Source of the DNA: Duganella sacchari
GTDB lineage: Bacteria; Pseudomonadota; Gammaproteobacteria; Burkholderiales; Burkholderiaceae_D
Assembly (NCBI RefSeq): GCF_900143065.1
Contig: NZ_FRCX01000007.1
Location: 124,001-188,000 of the forward strand
Reading direction: 5' to 3'
Length of the DNA: 64,000 nt
In this document: piece by piece, positions 8,296 to 17,894 of the stretch
How the letters are laid out: each line of letters opens with the position of its first letter
Numbering within the stretch: the first letter of the stretch is position 1
Made by a program: the position numbers and the translations under genes
The notes under the pieces: model-generated
Told to the model about the DNA's origin: nothing
What the model saw: only the letters and a program-made list of their open reading frames with translations
Databases searched by the model: none

Positions 8296-8823
8296 ATGCA
8301 GACATCCCGCAGATCTTTTCTGAAGATCGGCGTGGCCGGCGCGTTTACACTCGCTGCCGGCGGCGCCCTCTATCGCCTGGCCCATCCGCCGGGCAGCCCG
8401 AACCGCTTCGCGCTTGAAGGTCCGGCGCAAACCGTGCTCAACGCCGTGATTCCCGTCATGCTGGGGCCAGTGCTGCCGGCCGAGCCGGCCGCGCGCGCGG
8501 GGGCCCTGACCGCGGCCAGCCAGCGCGTGCGCGACGCCGTGCTGGGCTTGCCGCTGGCGACGCAAAAGGAAGTGCAGGATTTGTTCGGCCTGCTGGCGCT
8601 GGGACCGGCGCGCCGGCTGCTGGCTGGCGTGGCGGGCGGCTGGGAGCAGGCCGATGCGCGCCAGGTCACGGCTTTCCTGCAAAGCTGGCGCACGCACAGC
8701 CTGCAGACGCTGCAGGTGGCGTACCACGCGCTGCATGACCTGATTATCGGCGCCTGGTATGCCGATCCGTCCACCTGGGACAGCATCGGCTATCCGGGAC
8801 CGCTCAAGGAGTTGCTGGCATGA
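8296..8823 (+). CDS. Tat-signal protein, gluconate 2-dehydrogenase subunit 3-like
   Basis: 175 residues starting MQTSRRSFLKIG, a canonical twin-arginine motif followed by a hydrophobic Ala/Gly stretch, so export in folded form is expected. The mature part is short and helical, like the small gamma or subunit-3 proteins that accompany membrane-associated GMC-type flavoprotein dehydrogenases. It overlaps the GMC gene by four bases (ATGA). Because the GMC partner lacks a signal peptide, this subunit probably carries it across the membrane. The assignment rests on Tat signal, size and context. Confidence 0.75.
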   Translation: MQTSRRSFLKIGVAGAFTLAAGGALYRLAHPPGSPNRFALEGPAQTVLNAVIPVMLGPVLPAEPAARAGALTAASQRVRDAVLGLPLATQKEVQDLFGLLALGPARRLLAGVAGGWEQADARQVTAFLQSWRTHSLQTLQVAYHALHDLIIGAWYADPSTWDSIGYPGPLKELLA

Positions 8824-10442
8824 GTGTGATACCGGATCCGATTCAGGCCGGCCTGGCGGCGGGCTGGCAAGTCACCGACGGCGCCCAGTTGCAGGCCGAC
8901 CAGACGCTGGAGGCGGACGTGGTCATCGTCGGCAGCGGCGCGGGCGGCGGCGTGACGGCGGAAATCCTGGCGCTGTCCGGCCTCAAGGTGCTGATCGTGG
9001 AAGAGGGGGCGCTCAAGTCGTCCAAAGACTTCAAGATGCGCGAGGCCGAGGCCTATCCGGCGCTGTACCAGGAGTCCGCCGCGCGCAAGACCAGGGACAA
9101 GGGCATCAACATCCTGCAGGGCCGCACCGTGGGCGGCACCACCACGGTCAACTGGACCAGCAGCTTCCGCACGCCGGACATCACGCTGCGCTATTGGAAT
9201 AAACAGTTTGGCTTGAAAGACTATACGCCGGAAGCGCTGGCGCCGTGGTTTGGCATGATGGAGCAGCGCCTCAACATCGTAGACTGGCAGGCGCCGCCCA
9301 ACGAGAACAATGACCTGCTGCGGCGCGGCGCCAGCCAGCTCAACATCCCGACCGGCCTGATACGCCGCAACGTCAATGGCTGCTGGAACCTCGGTTACTG
9401 CGGCATGGGCTGTCCGACCAACGCCAAGCAGTCGATGCTGGTGACGACGATACCGTCAGCCTTGCAGCATGGCGCCAGCCTGCTCACGCGCGTGCGCGCT
9501 GACAAACTCGTGATCAAGGGCGACCGCGTCACGGCGCTGGAATGCGTGGCCCTGACTGCCGATGGCCTGTCAGCCAATGGCCGCCGGGTGACCTTGCGGG
9601 CCAAGCATTTTGTGCTGTCCGGCGGCGCCATCAACACGCCTGCCTTGCTGCTGCGCTCGATGGCGCCCGATCCGCACGGCCTGCTGGGCAAGCGCACCTT
9701 CCTGCACCCCACGATTATCTCGGCCGGCATTTTCGCGCAGCGCGTGGATGGCTATGCGGGCGCGCCGCAGACCGTGTATTCGGACCATTTTCTGCACACT
9801 GAACCCATCGACGGTCCGATCGGCTACAAGCTGGAGGCGCCGCCGCTGCATCCGCTGCTGCTGTCGAGCACCATGTCCGGCTTTGGCGCCGAACATGCGG
9901 CCGTGATGCAGCAGTTCCCGCATGTGCACGCCTTGCTGGCGCTGCTGCGCGACGGCTTCCATCCGGATGCGCCCGGCGGCAGCGTGGGGCTGCAGGGCGA
10001 TGGCGCACCGCTGCTGGACTATCCGATCAGCGACTTCCTGTGGGACGGCGCGCGGCGCGCCATGCTGACCATGGCCGAGATCCAGTTTGCTGCGGGCGCC
10101 AAAACGGTCACGCCCACGCATGAGCAGGCGCTGGCTTACAGCAGCTGGGCGCAGGCCCAGGCCGGCATCAAGGCCTTGCCCATGAAGCTGCTGCAAACGC
10201 GCGTGGTATCGGCGCACGTGATGGGCGGTTGCGGCATGTCGGACGATGAACGGCTGGGCGTCACCAGCGCGCATGGCCGCTACCACGGCCTGGCCAATGT
10301 GTCGGTGCATGACGGTTCGCTGTTTCCGACCTCGATTGGCGCCAATCCGCAGCTGTCGATTTTCGGCATCACGGCGCGGCTGGCCAGCGGCCTGGCGCAG
10401 GAGCTGACCGGGCAACCGGCAGCGCGCCCGGTGCGCAGCTGA
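8820..10442 (+). CDS. GMC-family FAD-dependent oxidoreductase
   Basis: 540 residues. The N-terminal FAD-binding Rossmann motif is VVIVGSGAGGGVTAE (about residues 33-47), and GRTVGGTTTVNW is the typical GMC FAD-contact loop. Near the C-terminus are HVMGGCGM and the flavin-closing NPQLSIFGITARLA. GMC enzymes oxidise alcohols, sugars or sterols. No signal peptide is present; export is probably by association with the Tat-signal protein encoded immediately upstream. A lipase follows 19 bases later, hinting at a lipid or sterol-type substrate, but that is inference from context. Confidence 0.88.
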   Translation: MSVIPDPIQAGLAAGWQVTDGAQLQADQTLEADVVIVGSGAGGGVTAEILALSGLKVLIVEEGALKSSKDFKMREAEAYPALYQESAARKTRDKGINILQGRTVGGTTTVNWTSSFRTPDITLRYWNKQFGLKDYTPEALAPWFGMMEQRLNIVDWQAPPNENNDLLRRGASQLNIPTGLIRRNVNGCWNLGYCGMGCPTNAKQSMLVTTIPSALQHGASLLTRVRADKLVIKGDRVTALECVALTADGLSANGRRVTLRAKHFVLSGGAINTPALLLRSMAPDPHGLLGKRTFLHPTIISAGIFAQRVDGYAGAPQTVYSDHFLHTEPIDGPIGYKLEAPPLHPLLLSSTMSGFGAEHAAVMQQFPHVHALLALLRDGFHPDAPGGSVGLQGDGAPLLDYPISDFLWDGARRAMLTMAEIQFAAGAKTVTPTHEQALAYSSWAQAQAGIKALPMKLLQTRVVSAHVMGGCGMSDDERLGVTSAHGRYHGLANVSVHDGSLFPTSIGANPQLSIFGITARLASGLAQELTGQPAARPVRS

Positions 10443-10461
10443 AACACGGTATCATGCAGTC

Positions 10462-11400
10462 ATGATTAAACGACTGCTGATACTGCTGCTGGTGCTGCAA
10501 GCCGTCTTCATGGGCTTGCTGGCGACCGGACTTTATTCCTGGTGGCGGCCCGCCTGGCGGGCCGAGCTGAGCACGTCCGCAACGGCCGCGTTCTACCTCG
10601 CCTGCGGCGTGCTGGCGGTGCTGCTGGTGCGCCTGGCGATTTCGGCCAACAATTTTTATCTGAGCTGGCGCGCGGGCAGCGTCACGCCGCCCGACCACAC
10701 GCTGAACCTGTTCAGCGCGGCCAGCCTGTTCTGGCACGAATTCAGTTCATCGATGCTGACCTCCTCGTACTACATGCTGCGGCCCATCGGCCTGCAGCTG
10801 CAGCTGGACGCCCGCGGCTTGCCGGTGCTGCTGATCCACGGCTATGCCTGCAACAGCGGCTACTGGCTACCGATGAGCAAGCTGCTGGCGCAGGCGCGCA
10901 TCAGCCACTACGGTATCGACCTCGAGCCGCCGGGCGCCTCCATCGACGACTACGCGCCGCAGGTGCAGGCCGCCGTTGCGCGGCTATGCGCCGAGACTGG
11001 CAGCGCGCAAGTCATCATCCTCGGCCACAGCATGGGCGGGCTGGTGGCGCGGGCCTATCTGCGCCGCTACGGCGATGCGCAGATTGCGCGCGTGATCACG
11101 CTGGGCACGCCGCATCACGGCACGGCGCTGGCCCATTTCGGACCGGGCAGCAATGCCGAACAGATGCGCCGCGACAGCGCCTGGCTGGATGCACTGGCTG
11201 CATCTGAGGCAAATACGCAACGCATGTTGATCAGTTCCATCTACTCTGTCCATGACAACATCATCGCGCCGCAAGACTCCAGCGACCTGCCCGGCGCGCG
11301 CAATCTGGTGTTCGGCGCCATAGGCCACGTCGCGCTGGGACGCCACCCCGACATCATGCAGTGTGCCCTGACTGAAATACAAAGCGCGGCACACGCGTGA
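10462..11400 (+). CDS. Membrane-anchored alpha/beta-hydrolase, triacylglycerol lipase type
   Basis: 312 residues. Two hydrophobic N-terminal segments (about 4-27 and 43-62) anchor the protein. The hydrolase domain begins with LPVLLIHGYACNSGYW, the oxyanion loop of bacterial lipases, and carries the nucleophile elbow GHSMGG with Ser190, followed by TLGTPHHGTALA as in true lipases. A C-terminal His is in GAIGHVALG. It probably hydrolyses lipid esters at the cell envelope. It lies 19 bases after the GMC oxidoreductase gene, so co-transcription is likely. Confidence 0.85.
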   Translation: MIKRLLILLLVLQAVFMGLLATGLYSWWRPAWRAELSTSATAAFYLACGVLAVLLVRLAISANNFYLSWRAGSVTPPDHTLNLFSAASLFWHEFSSSMLTSSYYMLRPIGLQLQLDARGLPVLLIHGYACNSGYWLPMSKLLAQARISHYGIDLEPPGASIDDYAPQVQAAVARLCAETGSAQVIILGHSMGGLVARAYLRRYGDAQIARVITLGTPHHGTALAHFGPGSNAEQMRRDSAWLDALAASEANTQRMLISSIYSVHDNIIAPQDSSDLPGARNLVFGAIGHVALGRHPDIMQCALTEIQSAAHA

Positions 11401-11470
11401 TTTTGTGTGATGATCTTCGTGCCGCCTTGCTGTATGGTTAGTTCTATAGGCTCAGCAAAGAGGCGAGGCG

Positions 11471-12955
11471 ATGGCGATAGATTTCGGCACCCTGATCCTG
11501 AACGAAACTCCTGACGCGGTGGTGCTGACCAGGCCTGATGGCGTGGTGGTGTGTTGGACCAATGGCGCACGCGCCGTGTTCGGCTATAGCGAGGAGGAGG
11601 CCGTGGGCCAGCGCCTGGACGAGCTCATCGTGCCGCCTTCGCTGCGCCACGACGGCGCCGATATCATGCAGCAGACCATCGACTACGGTGTCGCAAGCTA
11701 TGAATCCATGCGCTGTGCCAAGGATGGCACGCTGGTCTACATCGACAGCTCCTGCAAGCTGCTGCGCGGCCATGACGGCCTGCCCGAATACATCTTATGG
11801 AGCAAGAAGGACGTCACCAGCCTCAAGGTGCTGCGCGACGCCAAGCTGGTGGAGGCGCGCTACAACGGCATCCTGGAGTCCCTGCCCGACGCCATCCTCA
11901 TGACCAACCCGGCCGGCCGCGTGGTGCTGGCCAATAGCCAGGCCGAGCAGCTATTTGGCTATCCGCGCGGCGCCCTGCGTGGCATGGTGCTGGAGCGGCT
12001 GATGCCGGAACGCTACCGCCAGGCGCACATCGACTACCGCAGCGCCTACGCGGCACAGCCCGCTGTGCGTACCATGGGGCGCGGGCGCGACCTGTACGGC
12101 TTGCGCAGCGATGGCCGGGAGTTTCCGGTCGAGATCAGCCTGAGTCCGGTGGAGACGGAGGAGGGCACGCTGGTCGTGAGCGCGATCCGTGACATCAGCG
12201 AACGCAAGGGCTTTGAGCTGACGCTGCAGGAAAAGAATGTCGAACTGGCAAAAGCCGTGGCGGCCAAGGACCGCTTCCTGGCCGGCATGTCGCACGAATT
12301 ACGCACGCCGTTGAACGCGATCATCGGTTTTACAGGTACTATGCTCATGAAGTTGCCCGGCCCCATCAATGATGAGCAAAGCAAACAGCTGCGTATGGTG
12401 CAAAGCAGTGCCCGTCACCTGCTGTCGCTGATCAACGATCTGCTGGATTTGACGCGCATCGAGTCTGGCAAGGTCGAATTGGACGTGGCCCCGTTGCTGT
12501 GCCGGCAGTTGATCGATGAAGTGCTGACCTCGTTCAAACCGCAGGCACGTAGCAAGGGGCTGGCGTTGGAGTTCGAGTCCTCGCCGGAAGAGCTGAAGGT
12601 GTCCAGTGACCGCCGCGCCGTGCAGCAGATACTGATGAACCTGGTGCATAACGCGATCAAGTTCACCAACAACGGCACGGTACTGGTGCGGCTGGCCAAA
12701 TCGGTGGTGGGGGCGCGACCATGCGCCACCATCAGCGTCAGCGATACCGGCATCGGCATCGGTGCGGAGCAGCGCGATGCGCTGTTCCAGGCGTTTTCCC
12801 AGCTTGATGCGAGTGCATTGCGTCAGTTCGAGGGCACGGGTCTGGGCTTGCATCTGAGCCGCAAGCTGGCCTCCCTGCTGCACGGTGAGATTTTGTTTGA
12901 CAGCGAGTACGGCGTGGGCAGTGTGTTCACGCTGGCGTTGCCACTGGAAGAATAA
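11471..12955 (+). CDS. Soluble PAS-PAS sensor histidine kinase
   Basis: 494 residues with no transmembrane helix, so a cytoplasmic sensor. Two PAS domains (about 10-120 and 130-250, the second ending with the PAC-like SAIRDISERKGFE) precede HisKA with phosphoacceptor His275 in MSHELRTPLNAIIGF. The HATPase has N box NLVHNAIKFTNNG, G1 DTGIGIG and G2 GTGLGLHLSRKLASLLHG. All catalytic boxes are intact. The next gene, 16 bases downstream, begins with two receiver domains, making it the probable phosphotransfer partner. Confidence 0.92.
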   Translation: MAIDFGTLILNETPDAVVLTRPDGVVVCWTNGARAVFGYSEEEAVGQRLDELIVPPSLRHDGADIMQQTIDYGVASYESMRCAKDGTLVYIDSSCKLLRGHDGLPEYILWSKKDVTSLKVLRDAKLVEARYNGILESLPDAILMTNPAGRVVLANSQAEQLFGYPRGALRGMVLERLMPERYRQAHIDYRSAYAAQPAVRTMGRGRDLYGLRSDGREFPVEISLSPVETEEGTLVVSAIRDISERKGFELTLQEKNVELAKAVAAKDRFLAGMSHELRTPLNAIIGFTGTMLMKLPGPINDEQSKQLRMVQSSARHLLSLINDLLDLTRIESGKVELDVAPLLCRQLIDEVLTSFKPQARSKGLALEFESSPEELKVSSDRRAVQQILMNLVHNAIKFTNNGTVLVRLAKSVVGARPCATISVSDTGIGIGAEQRDALFQAFSQLDASALRQFEGTGLGLHLSRKLASLLHGEILFDSEYGVGSVFTLALPLEE

Positions 12956-12971
12956 GGAAGGGGGATAGCAC

Positions 12972-15900
12972 GTGTCAGCACGTATCCTGATCATCGAAGA
13001 CAACGCCACCAATATGGAGTTGATGGTGTATTTGCTGCGCGCCTTTGGCTACGAGCCGCTGTCGGCCAGTGATGGCGAAGCCGGCGTGGCGGCCGCGCGG
13101 CGCGAGCTGCCGGACCTGATCATCTGCGATGTGCACCTGCCCAAGCTGGACGGCTATGGGGTGGTGGCCGCGCTCAAGGCCGATCCCGCGGTGCGCCACA
13201 TTCCGGCGCTGGCGGTGACGGCGCTGGCGATGGTGGGCGACCGTGAAAAGCTGCTGGAAGCGGGCTTTGACGGCTATATCGGCAAACCGATCGAGCCGGA
13301 CACCTTTGTCAGCCAGATCGAGTCTTTTTTACAAGGGGCGGTGTCGACCCCGGCTAAAAACGATACCGCCACGATCCTGATCGTGGACGATCACGTGCTC
13401 AACCGTGAATTCCTGATGACGCTGCTAAGCTACGGCGGCCATCGCCTGCTGGAGGCCGCAAATGGCGCCGAAGGCTTGAAAATGGTGCTGGCGGAAAAGC
13501 CGGACCTGGTGATTTCGGACATCCTGATGCCGAATATGGACGGCTACGAATTCGTCACGCGCCTGCATGAAAACGCCGACACGGCCGATGTGCCCGTCAT
13601 CTTCTACACCGCCACCTACCGCGAGCGCGAAGCCATGGCGGTGGCGCAATCGTGCGGCGTGCGCTGGGTACTGCCCAAGCCGTCCGATCCTGAAGTGATC
13701 CTGCACACCGTGCAGGAAGCGCTGGGGCTGGCCGAGGCGCCGCCGGCGGCCGAGGCGCTGCCGGCGTTTGCGCCGGAGCCGCCGCAAGAGGGCCGCTTCC
13801 ATGATATCGACCACCAGGTGGCCGAGTATCTGGACGAGCTGGAATCCAGCAGCCAGCTCATCACGCGGATTGCCAGCGACACCGAGGAGGCCTCGCCGGA
13901 AAACCTGTCGCACATGACGCAGCGCCTGTCGCAATCGCTGTCCAGCCTGCAGGCGGTGAGCCTGCGCCTGACCGCGCTGATCGAACTGGGCATCGAGCTC
14001 GGCGCCGAGCGCGACCCCGAGGCGCTGATGGAGATCTGCTGCCGTGTGGCGCAAAATATCTGCGTGTCCAAATATGCGTGCATCGGCGTGCTGGAGCCGG
14101 GCGCCAGCGAGCTGAGTTATTTTGCCAGCTGCGGCGCCGGCATGCCGGTGCGCCAGATTGCCCAGACCCCGCGCGCTGGCGTGCTGCGCGGCCTGCTGGA
14201 CCAGCGCCTGCCATGCCGCATCAACGATCTCAACGGCGATCCCGCCACGATCGGCCTGCCGCCGACCCATCCGCCCGTGCATTCTTTCCTGGGCGTGCCG
14301 ATCGCCTCGCGCGAGCGTACCCACGGCTGGCTGTACCTGGTTGACAAGCTGGGCGCCGACGGCTTCTCGGAAGTGGACGAGCGCGTGGCCGGCACCGTGG
14401 CGGCGCAGGTGGCGGTGGCGTTTGAAAACCTGCTGCTGTACGAAGAAATCAAGCGCCACCACGCGCAGCTGACGCTGGACATGAACGCGCGCATCCGCCT
14501 CGATGAAGACCTGCGCCGTTTCCGCCTGGCGATGGATGCGACGGCCGACGCGATTTTCCTGGTGGACCGCGCCGGCATGTGCTTTGTCGACGTCAACGCC
14601 ACCGCCTGCCGCATGCTGGGCTTTGAGCGTGAGGACTTCCTCCAGGTCGGGCCGAACCGCTCGCTCGAGGGCGACCTGCACAAGCTGGAAGAACTGTACG
14701 ACAAGCTGCTGGCGGGCGACCAGAGTGGCGCCATGACCGAGCTGCAGCTGCACTGCAAAGACGGCTCCACGCTGGCCGTGGAGGTGCAGCGCCGTACCCT
14801 GCGTTCCGGCGCCAGCTGGATCCTGGTAGCGGTAGCGCGCGACATCACCGAGCGCAAGGAGGCCGAGCAGCGCCTGCTCAAGCTGGCCCACTTTGACACG
14901 CTGACCGGCCTGCCGAACCGCAGCCAGTTCTACGATTCGCTGGTGCACTCGCTGCGCCAGGCGGAAGAGCACAAATGGTCGCTGGCGGTGCTGTTCCTGG
15001 ATGTGGACCGCTTCAAGAACGTCAACGACACGCTGGGCCACACCATCGGCGACGAGTTGCTGCGCCAGTTCTCCAGCCGGCTGGTGGATTGCCTGCGCGT
15101 GCGCGACACCATCGGCCGCTTTGGCGGCGACGAGTTTGCCGCCATCCTGATGCTGCCGGAAGGCGCGCAGAATGCGATTGCGGTGGTCGACAAGATCCGC
15201 GAAGCGCTGCGCCGTCCATTTGACTTGAAAGGCCATGAAGCCACTGCCACCGCCAGCATCGGGATTGCCGTCTACCCCGACGATAGCACCGACCCGGACA
15301 CGCTGATCCAGTACGCCGACACCGCCATGTACCGCGCCAAGGAAGCGGGGCGCGACGCGTTCCGCTTCTTCACTGCCGAGATGAATGCGCAGTCGCTGGC
15401 GCGGCTGGACCTGGAAAACGCGCTGCGCCGCGCGATTGAGAATGAGGAATTCGTGCTGCACTTCCAGCCCAAGGTGCACATCGACAGCGGCCGCATCAGT
15501 GGCGCCGAGGTGCTGATCCGCTGGCAGCGGCCCGGCCACGGCATGGTGTCGCCGGCGCTGTTCATTCCGATTCTGGAAGAGACTGGCCTGATCGTGCGGG
15601 TCGGCACCTGGGTGATCCACGAAGCCTGCCGCAAGATCGCGCACTGGTACAAGACCAATGTGGGCTCGGTGCATTTGTCGGTCAACGTGTCCGGCATCCA
15701 GTTCTTTGTGGGCGGCCTGGAAGAGGAAGTGCTCAAGGCCATCCGCGAACATGATATCGCGCCCGAGCTGCTGGAGCTGGAGCTCACGGAAAGCTCGCTG
15801 ATGTCCAACGCCGAAGAAACCATCAATGTGCTGAGCAACCTGAAAGCGCTGGGCATCCAGATTTCCATTGATGACTTTGGCACGGGCTATTCCTCGCTGG

Positions 15901-16634
15901 CCTACCTCAAGCGCTTCCCGATCGACAAGCTGAAAATCGACATCGCCTTCGTGCGGGAGGTGACCAGCAATCCCGACGATGCCGCGATTGTGCTGGCCAT
16001 CATCAACATGGCGCACAGCCTGAAGCTGAACGTGATTGCCGAAGGGGTGGAGCGCGACGCCCAGCTGTCCTACCTGCGGCGCCATGGCTGCGACGAGATG
16101 CAGGGCTATTATTTCAGCCGTCCGCTGCCGGAAGACGAGTTTGAAGCCATGCTGCGTGAAGGGCGCCGCATGCAGGCGCCGATGGACGAGGAAATGGCCG
16201 AGCAGCAGACCCTGCTGATCGTGGATGACGATGCCTTCATGCTCGATGTGCTGACCGATTTCCTGTCGCAGGACGGCTACCGCATCCTGACCGCGCAAAC
16301 CGCCGCCGAGGGCTTCGACATCCTGGCGCGGCACCGGGTGCAGGTGATCCTGTGCGACCAGTGCATGCCGCTCATGAGCGGCACCGAGTTCATGGAGCGG
16401 GTCAAGAACCTGTGCCCGGACACCTTCCGCATCATGCTGTCGGCCTATGCCGACCTGACGCCGATCATGGCCGCGATCAACCACGGCGCCATCGACCGCT
16501 TCTATACCAAGCCGTGGAAGGGCGCGGTGCTGCGCGAAAACATCCGCGAGGGTTTCCGCTTGCAGGCGCTGGCGCGCGGCATGCAACCGTCGCAGTCGCA
16601 GTCCAGCGATGAGGTCGTGAAGCAATCCGCATAA
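12972..16634 (+). CDS. REC-REC-GAF-PAS-GGDEF-EAL-REC signalling protein
   Basis: 1220 residues. The order is two N-terminal receivers (about 4-120 and 133-250, each with DD, phosphoacceptor Asp and Lys), a GAF domain (about 345-495), PAS (about 510-635), GGDEF (motif intact at 718-722, with an RVRD inhibitory site five residues before it), EAL (EVL at 846-848, all other catalytic residues present: NVS, ELTES, DDFGTG, KLKID, AEGVE, QGYYF) and a C-terminal receiver with Asp1129. It could both make and break c-di-GMP under phosphorelay control. The start is a GTG after a GGAAGGGGG stretch. It is co-directional with the kinase 16 bases upstream. Confidence 0.93.
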   Translation: MSARILIIEDNATNMELMVYLLRAFGYEPLSASDGEAGVAAARRELPDLIICDVHLPKLDGYGVVAALKADPAVRHIPALAVTALAMVGDREKLLEAGFDGYIGKPIEPDTFVSQIESFLQGAVSTPAKNDTATILIVDDHVLNREFLMTLLSYGGHRLLEAANGAEGLKMVLAEKPDLVISDILMPNMDGYEFVTRLHENADTADVPVIFYTATYREREAMAVAQSCGVRWVLPKPSDPEVILHTVQEALGLAEAPPAAEALPAFAPEPPQEGRFHDIDHQVAEYLDELESSSQLITRIASDTEEASPENLSHMTQRLSQSLSSLQAVSLRLTALIELGIELGAERDPEALMEICCRVAQNICVSKYACIGVLEPGASELSYFASCGAGMPVRQIAQTPRAGVLRGLLDQRLPCRINDLNGDPATIGLPPTHPPVHSFLGVPIASRERTHGWLYLVDKLGADGFSEVDERVAGTVAAQVAVAFENLLLYEEIKRHHAQLTLDMNARIRLDEDLRRFRLAMDATADAIFLVDRAGMCFVDVNATACRMLGFEREDFLQVGPNRSLEGDLHKLEELYDKLLAGDQSGAMTELQLHCKDGSTLAVEVQRRTLRSGASWILVAVARDITERKEAEQRLLKLAHFDTLTGLPNRSQFYDSLVHSLRQAEEHKWSLAVLFLDVDRFKNVNDTLGHTIGDELLRQFSSRLVDCLRVRDTIGRFGGDEFAAILMLPEGAQNAIAVVDKIREALRRPFDLKGHEATATASIGIAVYPDDSTDPDTLIQYADTAMYRAKEAGRDAFRFFTAEMNAQSLARLDLENALRRAIENEEFVLHFQPKVHIDSGRISGAEVLIRWQRPGHGMVSPALFIPILEETGLIVRVGTWVIHEACRKIAHWYKTNVGSVHLSVNVSGIQFFVGGLEEEVLKAIREHDIAPELLELELTESSLMSNAEETINVLSNLKALGIQISIDDFGTGYSSLAYLKRFPIDKLKIDIAFVREVTSNPDDAAIVLAIINMAHSLKLNVIAEGVERDAQLSYLRRHGCDEMQGYYFSRPLPEDEFEAMLREGRRMQAPMDEEMAEQQTLLIVDDDAFMLDVLTDFLSQDGYRILTAQTAAEGFDILARHRVQVILCDQCMPLMSGTEFMERVKNLCPDTFRIMLSAYADLTPIMAAINHGAIDRFYTKPWKGAVLRENIREGFRLQALARGMQPSQSQSSDEVVKQSA

Positions 16635-16701
16635 GAATCTGCGAAAGTATTCGTTCACGCCGCCTGGCGTTGCCGTTACGCTCACGCCAAAGGAGAATGG
16701 C

Positions 16702-17325
16702 ATGAGCAACGAAGATCAGGAATGGGCCGATTTGCTCTCGCCGCGGCGGCGCGGCCTGCTGCGCAGCGGTGGCGGACTGGTGGCGGCATTTGCCGCCTCG
16801 GGTGTGGCGGCGGCCACCACGGCGGGCAAGAGTCCGTGGGGCTACGAGACGTACAAGGAAGCGACCATTCAGCCGCACAGCGTGCGCCCCGGCGAGCAGA
16901 GCTTGCCCACCAAGCCACGCGCGTACACCGACATCAAGAGCTATCACGCGCACATCTATTTTGACGAGGACAGCTTCCACAAGGCGGCGCTGCTGCACAA
17001 GTGGGCCGCCGAGCGCTTTGAAGTCGAGCTGGGCAACTGGAACCTGGAGCCGCGCGGGCCGCATGTGACGCCGTCGTTCTACTTTGGTTTCAGCAATGCG
17101 CAACTGCAGGTGATCGTGCCATGGCTGCAGCTGAACAGCCTGGGCCTGACCATTTTGATCCACCCCAACACCGATGACCCGCGCGCCGACCATCTGTATT
17201 ACACGTTGTGGGTCAACCGTTCGCAGCCGGTAAATGCCTACGGCATGAACAAGCCGGGGCCAGATGAGCCGCCCGTGGAGCAGATTTATCCGAACACCCG
17301 GCCCTCGGTCAAACTGGAAACTTAG
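16702..17325 (+). CDS. DOPA 4,5-dioxygenase-family protein with a Tat-like leader
   Basis: 207 residues. A probable twin-arginine leader (PRRRGLLRSGGG, then an Ala-rich hydrophobic run to about residue 42) is followed by a roughly 110-residue DOPA 4,5-dioxygenase-like domain. Its hallmark is KSYHAHIYFDEDS near the domain start, with later His-containing strands (GPHVTPSFYFGF and LGLTILIHPNTDD). The family cleaves extradiol aromatic rings with bound metal. The leader implies a periplasmic location, unusual for such enzymes. AAGGAG precedes ATG 16702. The substrate is unknown. Confidence 0.75.
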   Translation: MSNEDQEWADLLSPRRRGLLRSGGGLVAAFAASGVAAATTAGKSPWGYETYKEATIQPHSVRPGEQSLPTKPRAYTDIKSYHAHIYFDEDSFHKAALLHKWAAERFEVELGNWNLEPRGPHVTPSFYFGFSNAQLQVIVPWLQLNSLGLTILIHPNTDDPRADHLYYTLWVNRSQPVNAYGMNKPGPDEPPVEQIYPNTRPSVKLET

Positions 17326-17396
17326 CGTTATTGCATTAGTAACCATTCTCTAGATTTGCTGACTAGAATAAAATACCGTCAAACAGCAATCACAGG

Positions 17397-17783
17397 ATGG
17401 AAATGGCTAAGAAGTTGAAGAAGCACGACGATCAGCAGCTGGACGCAGTCCGCATGTCGTCGCAAGAGATCTGGCAAGCCGGCCTGGCTGCCTTCGCCAA
17501 GGCGCAGGAAGACGAGGGCAAGTTCTTCTCGATGCAGCTGTTTGAGGAACGTGTGCTGCGCGCGTTGAGCTCGATCGGGGTGCCGAACCGCCAGGAGATC
17601 GATGCGCTGAACCAGCGTATCGATGAACTGACCCGGCAGGTCGCGGCGCTGTCGGGCAAGCCGGCGCCAGCCGCTACCAAAAAGGCAACGCCGGGTGAGG
17701 TCAAACCGGCCAAGCCCGCCCTCAAGAAGCCGGCCGCAAAGAAAACTGCGGCGAAAAAGCCGGCAGCCAAGAAGGCCAAATAG
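17397..17783 (+). CDS. PhaF/PhaI-like phasin with a histone-like tail
   Basis: 128 residues from ATG 17397 (an ATG six bases later is the alternative). The N-terminal 80 residues are amphipathic helix resembling the phasin domain (IWQAGLAAFAKAQEDEGKFF), ending in a coiled-coil (IDALNQRIDELTRQVAAL). The last 40 residues are a Lys/Ala/Pro repeat (KKPAAKK type) as in histone H1-like PhaF, which binds DNA and polyhydroxyalkanoate granules. It likely coats PHA granules and helps segregate them. The next gene encodes a PhaD-like regulator. Confidence 0.8.
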   Translation: MEMAKKLKKHDDQQLDAVRMSSQEIWQAGLAAFAKAQEDEGKFFSMQLFEERVLRALSSIGVPNRQEIDALNQRIDELTRQVAALSGKPAPAATKKATPGEVKPAKPALKKPAAKKTAAKKPAAKKAK

Positions 17784-17894
17784 GCTAAAAGGCGGCATCT
17801 GGGTGCTATATGCGCCTAAAAGCGTGCACGGGTGTTCCTCTGTGGTGTGCATCGGTGTTATGCTTGCACGAGAATAAACAGAGGTCCCCTTGCT

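Noticed and set aside
13425..16709. 1094-codon open frame antisense to the 1220-residue c-di-GMP hybrid
   Set aside because: It mirrors the GC-rich codon pattern of the real gene, has no recognisable domains, and the plus-strand gene has seven identifiable domains.
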